Source: Pseudomonadota bacterium
GTDB taxonomy: Bacteria; Pseudomonadota; Alphaproteobacteria; Reyranellales; Reyranellaceae
Direction: 5' to 3'
Assembly: GCA_023436825.1 (NCBI GenBank)
Contig: JAEZHS010000186.1
Location: 1 to 13,132 of the forward strand
DNA: 13,132 bases
Each line of letters opens with the position of its first letter. Within the stretch, counting starts at the first letter, position 1. The notes below the pieces were generated by a model. That model had not been told where the DNA came from. It searched no databases and worked only from the letters and a program-made list of their open reading frames with translations. This document shows, one piece after another, positions 1 to 6,525 of this stretch. The position numbers and the translations under genes were made by a program.

Positions 1-38
1 CGCTTGTCGCCAAAATCTCCAACACTCTCAATCGACAT
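1..38 (-). CDS. Possible 5' end of a divergent gene, cut by the left edge
   Basis: Reading leftward from an ATG whose complement lies at 36-38, the frame stays open to the window edge and begins MSIESVGDFGDK. A GGGGAG Shine-Dalgarno-like run (complement at 44-49) sits five bases before the ATG, which is good spacing. Only twelve codons are visible, so no family can be named. If real, this gene is divergent from the SGNH-like gene to its right, and the roughly 170 bases between them would hold both promoters. It could also be a chance ATG with a good ribosome site. Confidence 0.35.
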   Translation of the reverse strand, partial: MSIESVGDFGDK

Positions 39-120
39 CGATGCTCCCCGACGCTCACCGATGCCTTGAATCACAAGCCCAACCATCCCGGCAAATCGCC
101 CAAAAGATGTGTGAATGCCC

Positions 121-150
121 TAGCCCCCAAAGGGGGAGAGGAGGATGAGA
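121..150. repeat. Partial copy of the palindromic C/G-tract repeat
   Basis: The segment reads CCCCCAAAGGGGGAGAGGAGG followed by ATGAG. It matches the outer part of the right arm of the large palindrome at 4006-4132 (CCCCCAAGGGGGAGAGGAGC then ATGAG), with only a few differences. It lies in the gap between the putative leftward gene start and the SGNH-like gene. Only one arm of the element appears to be present. Confidence 0.6.
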
Positions 151-207
151 GCAGCGTGAGAGGGAGGAAAGTCGCAGCCGACTTGCGCTGCCCAAATTCT
201 GTGCTAG

Positions 208-1728
208 GTGGCTCCCGTCCCAAGGAGCACCCTGAACCTGAAGAACGTCCTGCTGTTTCTCGCGTCGATCGTCGCAAGCATTCTCGTTGCCGAAGCAGCC
301 GTCCGCTACATCGACGGCTATCCGATGTTCGCCACGCCGCTCGGCAAGCCGGAGGGCAGCGCGACCGTCGACCCGGCGGTGCTCGACAAGTTTCCGCTCG
401 CCGCCGGCGTCGACAGCAAATGGTTCTTCAGCGAGCCGCCGCCGCTGCCCAACCGACGCAAGGTCGATCCCGAGTGGCAGAAGCTCTTCCACTACATCGA
501 GGACCATAACGTCGGCGGCATGGAGTTCCGTCCGGCCGACCCGTTCAAGGCGTGGAACTCGGTCTTCGCCGGCGATCCCTGCCAGCACAAGTTCCTGCGT
601 CACGCGCCGGGCATGCTTTATCTCTACGATCCACCCGACGGCGAGTCCCGGCCGCCCTATCGCTACATGCCCGACGCCACGCAGCCGACCGGCCTGGTGA
701 CCAACCAGATGGGCTGGCGCGGCGCGCCGATCGAGGTGCCGCGCGGATCCAAGACCATCCGCATCGTGTTCGTCGGCTCCTCGACCACCGTCGGCGCACC
801 GCACCTGCCCTTTTCCTACCCCGAGCTGGTCGGCTACTGGCTGAATCGCTGGGCCGAGTCGCAGAAGCTCGACGTCCATTTCGAGGTGCTGAACTCGGCG
901 CGCGAGAGCACCGTGTCGACCGACAACGTCGCCGTCGTGAAGAACGAGATCGTGTCGCTCAGGCCCGACTTGGTCGTGTACTACGAAGGCGGCAACCAGT
1001 TCGAATTGAACTCGATCGTCGACAAGGTGCCGCCGCGCTCGGCCGCGCCCAAGGCGCCGCCGGCCACCACCGTGCCGGAATGGCTTCAGGAGGCCGCGCG
1101 CTACTCGGCCATCGCCGCCCGCATCCGCGCCGCCATCGGCATGGCCGGCTCCTCGCAGGACGGCCGCGAATGGCCCAAGCCTGATTACCATCTGCAGTGG
1201 CCGCAGGGGCTGAGCGAAACCGATCCCGACCTCTCCTACCCCAAGCTGCCGGTCAACCTGAACCTGATCCAGCACGACCTCGACGAGATGCGCACCGCGG
1301 TTCAAAAGGTCGGCAGCGACTTCGCGGTGAGCTCGTTCCTGTGGATGGTGAAGGACGGCATGGTGCTCGACCCGGTCCGCCACAAATACATCCTCGAGCA
1401 GCTCAACAGCGGCTACTACCCGTTCCACTATCGCGACATGGAAAGGCTGTCGAACTTCCAGAACCGGCTGCTCGCCAAGTATGCCAAGACGCACGACATC
1501 CCGTTCATCGACACTGCGCGCTACTTCCCGCTCGAGCCCGACCTGTTCGTCGACGCCGTGCACACCAACTACGCCGGCCTGCGGCTGCAGGGCTGGATCA
1601 CTTTCAATTTGCTGGTGCCGGTCGTCGAAAAGCACCTGACCGACCACTCATGGCCCCGGCCGACCGACCCCGCCGCGCCGGCCCTGCCCACGATCACACC
1701 GCGAAAGATCACGTTCACTTGCCAGTGA
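208..1728 (+). CDS. Membrane-anchored SGNH/GDSL-hydrolase-like protein (first of two)
   Basis: This 506-residue protein (counted from GTG 208) has one hydrophobic N-terminal segment, roughly residues 11-30, which looks like a signal anchor. The body carries SGNH-hydrolase blocks: VGSSTT at 189-194, where S192 occupies the nucleophile position; a GGN at 261-263 in the position of the family's oxyanion-hole Asn; and DAVH at 449-452, the usual Asp-x-x-His of block V. This suggests an esterase or deacylase acting on a periplasmic substrate, which I cannot name. The start is uncertain. GTG 208 has no visible ribosome site, whereas AAGGAG (222-227) lies 4 bases before CTG 232 and 10 before CTG 238. 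Starting at CTG 238 would give MKNVLLF, resembling MKKRLFS of the related protein encoded at 2747-3988. The two proteins share layout but are quite divergent. Confidence 0.8.
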   Translation: MAPVPRSTLNLKNVLLFLASIVASILVAEAAVRYIDGYPMFATPLGKPEGSATVDPAVLDKFPLAAGVDSKWFFSEPPPLPNRRKVDPEWQKLFHYIEDHNVGGMEFRPADPFKAWNSVFAGDPCQHKFLRHAPGMLYLYDPPDGESRPPYRYMPDATQPTGLVTNQMGWRGAPIEVPRGSKTIRIVFVGSSTTVGAPHLPFSYPELVGYWLNRWAESQKLDVHFEVLNSARESTVSTDNVAVVKNEIVSLRPDLVVYYEGGNQFELNSIVDKVPPRSAAPKAPPATTVPEWLQEAARYSAIAARIRAAIGMAGSSQDGREWPKPDYHLQWPQGLSETDPDLSYPKLPVNLNLIQHDLDEMRTAVQKVGSDFAVSSFLWMVKDGMVLDPVRHKYILEQLNSGYYPFHYRDMERLSNFQNRLLAKYAKTHDIPFIDTARYFPLEPDLFVDAVHTNYAGLRLQGWITFNLLVPVVEKHLTDHSWPRPTDPAAPALPTITPRKITFTCQ

Positions 1729-1748
1729 CCTCTATATGACGAGCGCTC

Positions 1749-1782
1749 TTTCTCCTCTCCCCTTGGAAGAGAGAACAGGAGT
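1749..1782. repeat. Degenerate relative of the palindromic C/G-tract repeat
   Basis: TTTCTCCTCTCCCCTTGG followed by AAGAGAGAACAGGAG resembles the CTCCTCTCCCCCTTGGGGG core of the element at 4006-4132, with its flanks mutated. It lies in the 134-bp gap between the first SGNH-like gene and the dioxygenase. The short complementary CTCT/AGAG tracts could form a weak hairpin, but there is no clear U tract. Confidence 0.35.
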
Positions 1783-1862
1783 GCTTCTCAGGCGGGAATG
1801 TGGGTGGATGTAAAGGCGCGTCCATTGGAGTAGCCTCAAGCGAACATCGACGGAGCGAGCCC

Positions 1863-2708
1863 ATGCGCAACACGCGTCTCGAGATTCGTCTGCTCTCCGG
1901 CGCCGGTGGCGCCGAGATTTCCGGCGTCGACGTGGCCCAGGATCTCGACGACGAGACCATCGGCGAGATCCGCGATGCGCTCAACGAGCATTGCGTGGTG
2001 TTCTTCCGCGACCAGGAGCTCGACGCCGCCCGGCACAAGGCGTTCGCCCGCCGCTTCGGCGAGCTCTTCATCCATCCCAACTATGTCGGCATGGGCGACG
2101 ATCCCGAGATCGTCATGGTTCGCCGCGAGCCTGGCGACACAGGCTATGTCGGCGAGGATTGGCACGCCGACACCACCATGTGCGCCGAGCCGCCGATGGG
2201 CGCCATCCTCTACGGCATCGACATCCCGCCCTACAGCGGCGACACCATGTTCGCCAACCAGTACCTCGCCTACGAGACGCTGTCGGAAGGCATGAAGAAG
2301 ATGCTGGACGGGCTGCGCGCCGTGCACAGCGACATCATGGTGGCGGGCCCGCAGGCCGGGAAGAACAAGGGCCGCTCGACCAAGCATCGAGACGGCGCGG
2401 ACTGGCGCGAGACGCGCAACAGCCATCCGGTGGTGCGCACCAATCTCGAAACCGGCCGCAAGATGCTGTTCGTCAACAAGTCCTACACGGTGGGCTTCGA
2501 GGGCATGACCGAGTCCGAGAGCAAGCCCTTGCTCGACTTCCTGTTCGAGCACGGCAACCGGCCGGAATTCACCTTCCGCTATCGCTGGCAGAAAGGCTCC
2601 ATCGCCTTCTGGGACAATCGCAGCGCCAAGCACATCGCGCTCGGCGACACCGGTCCGTTCCGCCGCCTGCTGCGGCGCGTCCAGATCAGCGGCGACCGGC
2701 CAGTATGA
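1863..2708 (+). CDS. TauD/TfdA-family Fe(II)/2-oxoglutarate dioxygenase
   Basis: This is a 281-residue protein of normal length for the TauD/TfdA family, whose members hydroxylate small substrates such as taurine, phenoxyacetates or carnitine precursors, using 2-oxoglutarate and O2. The iron ligands are visible as H101-x-D103 (in DWHADTT) and H257 (in WDNRSAKHIAL). R268 or R271 in FRRLLRR fits the 2-oxoglutarate-binding arginine. The N-terminus (AEISGVDVAQDLDD then CVVFFRDQ) is typical. ATG 1863 was chosen because GGAG (1852-1855) lies seven bases upstream and the protein then starts at the usual place; an upstream in-frame extension to 1800 looks non-coding. The substrate is unknown. Its stop codon lies inside a tandem repeat that leads into the next gene, so translation of the two is probably coupled. 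Confidence 0.9.
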   Translation: MRNTRLEIRLLSGAGGAEISGVDVAQDLDDETIGEIRDALNEHCVVFFRDQELDAARHKAFARRFGELFIHPNYVGMGDDPEIVMVRREPGDTGYVGEDWHADTTMCAEPPMGAILYGIDIPPYSGDTMFANQYLAYETLSEGMKKMLDGLRAVHSDIMVAGPQAGKNKGRSTKHRDGADWRETRNSHPVVRTNLETGRKMLFVNKSYTVGFEGMTESESKPLLDFLFEHGNRPEFTFRYRWQKGSIAFWDNRSAKHIALGDTGPFRRLLRRVQISGDRPV

Positions 2709-2750
2709 TCGGGCCAGTATGATCGGGCCAGTATGATCGGACCGGTGTGA
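2700..2750 (+). repeat. 14-bp tandem repeat forming a stop-start minicistron ladder
   Basis: The unit CCAGTATGATCGGG occurs at 2700-2713 and 2714-2727, with one final mismatch at 2728-2741. A degenerate partial fourth copy (CCGGTGTGA, 2742-2750) follows. The dioxygenase TGA (2706-2708) overlaps ATG 2705. That ATG opens a five-codon frame (M-I-G-P-V) ending at TGA 2720-2722, which overlaps ATG 2719. The second frame ends at TGA 2734-2736, overlapping ATG 2733. The third ends at TGA 2748-2750, overlapping GTG 2747, the start of the next gene. So each stop overlaps the next start as ATGA, and the last as GTGA. The repeat and frames are read directly; use by ribosomes is inference. Confidence 0.95.
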
Positions 2751-3988
2751 AGAAACGCCTCTTCTCCTTCATCTCGATCGTCGTCGGCGTGATCGCCGCG
2801 CTGGCCACGGTCGAGCTCATGGCGATCGGCTGGCTCTATATCGAGGACGGCCGCCACACGCCGGCGGCCGAGCTGTTCGAGCGCACGCAGAACACCTACG
2901 TGCGCGACATGACCCGGGGCACGGGCTGTCGCTTCATCGACACGCTCTATCCGCACCCCTACTGGGCGTTCGTGCATCATGCCAATCCGCCCTGCGGCGT
3001 CTCGTGGGCGAACAATGTCGGCCTGTTCGGTCCCGACTTTCCGACCGTGAAGCCTGCCGACCGCTATGTCGTCATGATCAGCGGCGGCTCGGTCGCGGCC
3101 TACCTCGGCGGCAACCAGAAGCCGCCCTATCCGCGCTATCTCGAGGAGGAGCTGAACGCCCATTATGTCAGCCCCAACGGCAAGCCGTGGCTGGTGCTGG
3201 ATGCCGCAGCCGGCGCGTGGAAGGAGCCGCAGTCCTTCATCGCCTTCGCGATGTATGCCAATGCCCTCGACGCCTTCATCAACCTCAGCGGCTACAACGA
3301 GCACTATTACTTCCAGCCGAAGATGGACCAGCGCCTGGAAGGCCCGGCGGCCAACTTTCTGGAAGCCAATCCGTTCGCCGCCGACGAGAATTTCGGCGAC
3401 GCCGCGATCGGCTGGGTGATGGGGCGCATCGCCGGCGACATATCGGTCAATCCGATCCTCGGAAAATCGCACGCCGCCTACCTGCTCGTTCGCGCCATCG
3501 AGGCGGCGGCCAAGGGCAAGGACAGCTTCAAGTCGAACAAACGCACGACGATTCCGAGCCTATTCGCCCTGCCCAAGGACGTGCGGGACAATCCGCAACG
3601 GCTGTTCGACGTCCAGCTCGACCTCTACCAGAAGTACTTCCGGGCAACAGAGGCGGTGGCGCACGACAACGGCGTGAAGTCGGCCTACTTCATGCAGCCC
3701 ATCCCGGCCTGGGGCAAGACGCTGACCGACGCGGAAAGGCGCGTGGTTGGCGACCTGGCCTACGGCGAGCTCTATCGCCGCATGGTCGCCGGCATGATGA
3801 CGCTCAGCGAACGCGGGCTGCCGATCTACGACCTCGGCGATATCTTCAGGAACGACACCAGCACCATCTACGCCGACCAGATCCACTATCTCGCCGATGT
3901 CGAGGGCAACAGCCCCGGCAATCGCATGGTGGCGGCGCGAATCGGCGAGCTGCTGGCCCAGGCCTGGGGGCTGCAGCGCAAGCTGTGA
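2747..3988 (+). CDS. Membrane-anchored SGNH/GDSL-hydrolase-like protein (second of two)
   Basis: This 413-residue protein starts with a short basic stretch (MKKR) and one hydrophobic segment at about residues 5-27, consistent with a signal anchor that places the domain in the periplasm. SGNH-type blocks are recognisable: SGGS at 112-115 (S115 as nucleophile), GYNE at 182-185 (N184 as the block III Asn) and DQIH at 377-380 (D377/H380). This is the same architecture as the gene at 208-1728, but the sequences are divergent and the second protein is about 90 residues shorter. GTG 2747 has no strong Shine-Dalgarno sequence, and it overlaps the last stop of the upstream minicistron chain, so start by reinitiation is plausible. 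Esterase or acyl-transfer chemistry is likely; the substrate is unknown. Confidence 0.8.
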   Translation: MKKRLFSFISIVVGVIAALATVELMAIGWLYIEDGRHTPAAELFERTQNTYVRDMTRGTGCRFIDTLYPHPYWAFVHHANPPCGVSWANNVGLFGPDFPTVKPADRYVVMISGGSVAAYLGGNQKPPYPRYLEEELNAHYVSPNGKPWLVLDAAAGAWKEPQSFIAFAMYANALDAFINLSGYNEHYYFQPKMDQRLEGPAANFLEANPFAADENFGDAAIGWVMGRIAGDISVNPILGKSHAAYLLVRAIEAAAKGKDSFKSNKRTTIPSLFALPKDVRDNPQRLFDVQLDLYQKYFRATEAVAHDNGVKSAYFMQPIPAWGKTLTDAERRVVGDLAYGELYRRMVAGMMTLSERGLPIYDLGDIFRNDTSTIYADQIHYLADVEGNSPGNRMVAARIGELLAQAWGLQRKL

Positions 3989-4005
3989 GCCGTTCTTCCT
4001 TCCAA

Positions 4006-4132
4006 GCTCATGTTCCTCTTCCCCTTGGGGGAGAGGTTAGGTGAGGGGGGCAACGGAAAGGCTTCCTCCTGCATCACCCCCTCACCCAGCCTCTCCCCAA
4101 GGGGGGCCCCCAAGGGGGAGAGGAGCATGAGC
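4006..4132. repeat. Large imperfect palindrome with nested CCCCTTGGGG core
   Basis: The left arm (4006-4050) starts GCTCATGTTCCTCTTCCCCT and ends in GGTTAGGTGAGGGGGG. The right arm (about 4075-4132) is close to its reverse complement, running from CCCCCTCACCCAGCCTCTCC to GAGGAGCATGAGC, with an extra block of about 11 bases in the middle. About 25 bases separate the arms. The whole could fold into a long hairpin. It lies between two convergent genes, where it may act as a two-way transcription end or stabilise mRNA 3' ends. It behaves like a dispersed REP/MITE-type element, with partial relatives at 121-150 and 1749-1782. Confidence 0.8.
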
Positions 4133-5074
4133 CATCGCCGGCAGCCGCTCGGCCAGACGCGTCGCGTCGGCCAGCATGGCTTCGATCAGGTCGCGCACCG
4201 ACACGACCTCGGTGATCAGGCCGGCCACCTGGCCCGCCGCCGACTGACGGCGGTCGCTCTTGTCATCGCCGTAGCGCGACATGCGGACACGGGTCGCGAG
4301 GTCCTTCAGCTCGGCGGCGTCGGCGCCGCGCGCCACCGCATCCTCGTAGGCCGCGATCTCGGGCGTGCTGATGCAGCGCACCGTGGCGCCGGTCATGGCG
4401 CGGGTGACGATGGTGTCGGTCTCGCGCATCGCCAGCAGTCGGTTGCGGCCCCACTCGTTGAGATCGGACTCACGTGTCGCCATGAAGCGCGTCCCCATCT
4501 GGATGCCGACGGCGCCGAGCGCGAAGGCGGCGACGAACCCGCGCGCATCGCCGATGCCGCCCGCCGCCAGCACCGGGATCTTCACCGCATCGACCACCTG
4601 CGGCACCAGCGGCAAGGTCGAGACCGTGCCGACATGACCGCCCGCCTCCGAGCCGGAGGCAACGACGGCATCGACGCCTTCGCGCTCCATGCGCCGGGCA
4701 TGCTCGACCGTCGGGATGACCGACACGACCTTGATGCCGGCCTCCTTCAGACGGCGCACGACGGCCTCGCCCGGATCGGCCCGGCCCGTGGTGACGACGG
4801 GGATGCCGAGCTCGATGCAGGTCGCGGCGCAGCGTTCGGTGATGCCGCGGCCCATCGGCATGATGTTGACGCCGAACGGCTTGTCGGTGCGCTCTCGCAC
4901 GCCGGCGATGTCGGAGCGCAGCTTCTGGTCGGTGCCGCCGAAGGTCGGCAACACGCCGAGCCCGCCCGCCTCGCTCACCGCCGCCACCAGCTCGACGCCA
5001 CCGCCGCCCTGCATGGCGCCCTGCAGGATGGGGTACTTGATTCCCAGCAGGTCGCAGACGACGGTGTGGAACAC
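4082..5074 (-). CDS. Nitronate monooxygenase (2-nitropropane dioxygenase) family flavoprotein
   Basis: This 330-residue TIM-barrel FMN protein belongs to the nitronate monooxygenase family, which oxidises alkyl nitronates; many members have unknown true substrates, and some are enoyl reductases. Visible motifs are PILQGAMQ near the N-terminus (residues 15-22), SEAGGLGVL (34-42), GSEAGGHVG (141-149, with the conserved H147), and the phosphate-binding AAGGIGDARG and GIQMGTRF stretches (170-197). It starts at GTG 5074, one base after the stop of the methyltransferase gene, so the two form an operon. The C-terminal residues from about 316 (HAPLPLGGPPWGEAG) and the stop codon are encoded by the right arm of the palindromic repeat, so the natural end has been replaced. 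An antisense frame of similar length on the other strand is a coding shadow. Confidence 0.88.
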   Translation of the reverse strand: MFHTVVCDLLGIKYPILQGAMQGGGGVELVAAVSEAGGLGVLPTFGGTDQKLRSDIAGVRERTDKPFGVNIMPMGRGITERCAATCIELGIPVVTTGRADPGEAVVRRLKEAGIKVVSVIPTVEHARRMEREGVDAVVASGSEAGGHVGTVSTLPLVPQVVDAVKIPVLAAGGIGDARGFVAAFALGAVGIQMGTRFMATRESDLNEWGRNRLLAMRETDTIVTRAMTGATVRCISTPEIAAYEDAVARGADAAELKDLATRVRMSRYGDDKSDRRQSAAGQVAGLITEVVSVRDLIEAMLADATRLAERLPAMAHAPLPLGGPPWGEAG

Positions 5075-5075
5075 G

Positions 5076-6077
5076 TCACTTCGCCTTGGTGCCCGTAACG
5101 CGGCTCAGCGACCCCGGGATGAAGTCGTGCAGGCCGACGTCTGAAAAGCCGGCGCTGCGGAAGTAACCCAGCACGTCCGCCTCCGAATGGGCGAGGCCCA
5201 GCGAATCAGACACGGCCTGGCCCAGGCCCCAATAGGCCGGCCCCCACGGCCCGGTGCGCTGGTCGTTGGTCATCTCGCCGACCAGATGCATCTGGCCGCC
5301 GGGCAGCAGCGCGTCGTGCGCCTTCCGGATGACGCTTGCGATCATGTCTCGGCCATACATCGGCAGGTTGGAGGCCATGATGGCGACGTCGCAATCGGTC
5401 GGGAACGGATCGCGCGTGAAGTTGCAGGCCTGGGCCTTTACGCGATCGGCGAGGCCATGCTCGGCGATGAAATCGCGCGCCACCTCGCACACGACAGGCA
5501 GGTCGAGCACCACGGCATGGATCGTCGGATGCTCCTTGGCGGCGGCGATGCAATAGGCGCCCGAGCCGCCGCCGATATCCATGACCTTGCTGCGGCCGGC
5601 GAGGTCGACCTGCCGGACGAAGCGACGGCCCGCCCCCAGGCCGATCGAGTATGTCGCCGCGTGGTAGCGGCGCGCGTCGGCCACGGTAAAAGTTTCGATC
5701 GAGCCCATCACCTTGAGGTCCTTGGTGCGCAAGTGCTCGGCCAGCCGGCCCCATTGCGTCCATTGCGGCTTGGTGAAGGTGATCCAGGGACCCATGTAGC
5801 CGGGCTTGCCTTCGACCAGGTAGCGCTCGACGTCGGCAGAATTGCGATGGCGTCCGTCGGCCTTCTCGAGCAGGCCGGCGGCGCACAGCATCACCATCAG
5901 CCGCTCGGCGTTGGTGGGATGGATGTCGACGGCCTTCGCCACTTCCTCGTAGGTCCCCGCGCCGTTGCTGATCGCCGTGAACACGCCGATCTCGACGGCG
6001 GCCATGAGAGCGGCCGACTGGCCGTAGGACTGCGCGATGTTCTGCAGGCGGACGGTGGTGGGCGTTGGTTCCGCCAT
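5076..6077 (-). CDS. O-methyltransferase, acetylserotonin-OMT-like (family 2 type)
   Basis: This 333-residue SAM-dependent methyltransferase has an N-terminal winged-helix dimerisation domain (about 12-90) and a C-terminal Rossmann domain. SAM motif I is DIGGGSG at 167-173, followed by the acidic LDLP (191-194) and LLPGG at 257-261. These match the plant-type/acetylserotonin O-methyltransferase family, also found in bacterial secondary metabolism and bacteriochlorophyll C20 methylation. The residue usually serving as catalytic His (in an LHDW-like motif) appears replaced in SNLPMYGRD (236-244). That hints at a different reaction or loss of base catalysis. ATG 6077 is preferred because GGAG lies seven bases upstream and the fold begins there; the open frame extends further upstream, but that part is Arg-rich and unlike protein. 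First gene of an operon with the flavoprotein. Confidence 0.87.
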   Translation of the reverse strand: MAEPTPTTVRLQNIAQSYGQSAALMAAVEIGVFTAISNGAGTYEEVAKAVDIHPTNAERLMVMLCAAGLLEKADGRHRNSADVERYLVEGKPGYMGPWITFTKPQWTQWGRLAEHLRTKDLKVMGSIETFTVADARRYHAATYSIGLGAGRRFVRQVDLAGRSKVMDIGGGSGAYCIAAAKEHPTIHAVVLDLPVVCEVARDFIAEHGLADRVKAQACNFTRDPFPTDCDVAIMASNLPMYGRDMIASVIRKAHDALLPGGQMHLVGEMTNDQRTGPWGPAYWGLGQAVSDSLGLAHSEADVLGYFRSAGFSDVGLHDFIPGSLSRVTGTKAK

Positions 6078-6525
6078 GCTGCACTCCGTTGGTCGAACGA
6101 CGCGAAGATGATCATCTGCACGACGAAGGTCGTAAAGCGCGGCGTGACGGCGATTGCGCTGGGCGATGCGAGCCTCCGCACCCGCTCCATCCTTCGCCGA
6201 GCTCAACCTGCCGTCGACCAGCATCCAGGTTGCCCGTTTGGCCGCCGGGATATTTCCAGCCTCATCCTGTCCGCCTCGTTGGCGAAGGGAAGCGCGGCGC
6301 CCGCCTTGCATCGGCCAATTCGTCGGCGGTCTTGCGGCGTAGGCTTCGCACCGAAACCGAGGTGATAGGCGTGTGAAGGTTCGACGAACGCCGGACACCC
6401 TCAGGGCAACAATCAAGTTTGAAATCCCGACTGAACATGCAACGCTTGCCCGAAGTTCTGACGTAGGCGCACTTGCTTCCTGGGACTAAAGGCGCGCCGC
6501 GACCGTTTTCTCGAGGAGGCGGGCA
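6078..6525. other. Intergenic region with divergent upstream sequences, no convincing gene
   Basis: About 450 bases separate the leftward methyltransferase gene from the rightward protease-like gene. Both neighbours read away from it, so it must carry two promoters, but no clear -35/-10 pair stands out. Open frames exist on both strands (for example plus 6108-6365), but they are arginine- and proline-rich, lack good ribosome sites and resemble no family I know. The clear signals are the ribosome sites at its two ends: complement 6085-6088 for the methyltransferase and AGGAGG 6514-6519 for the protease. It may contain decayed coding sequence. Confidence 0.5.

Noticed and set aside
66..509. 147-codon plus-strand frame beginning in the left intergenic region
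   Set aside because: It runs through the repeat copy and then into the SGNH-like gene in another frame, with Arg-rich composition and no family resemblance.
55..1647. 530-codon minus-strand open frame opposite the first SGNH-like gene
   Set aside because: It has low-complexity, Arg/Val/Asp/His-rich composition typical of the antisense of a GC-rich gene. The plus-strand protein has real motifs and an anchor segment.
4010..5098. 362-codon plus-strand frame starting in the palindrome
   Set aside because: It is antisense to the nitronate-monooxygenase-like gene; its sequence is His/Asp/Arg-rich and motif-free.
6108..6365. Plus-strand frame between the methyltransferase and protease genes (starts MIICTTKVVK)
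   Set aside because: No clear ribosome site, no recognisable domain and Arg-rich later part; left as unexplained intergenic sequence.
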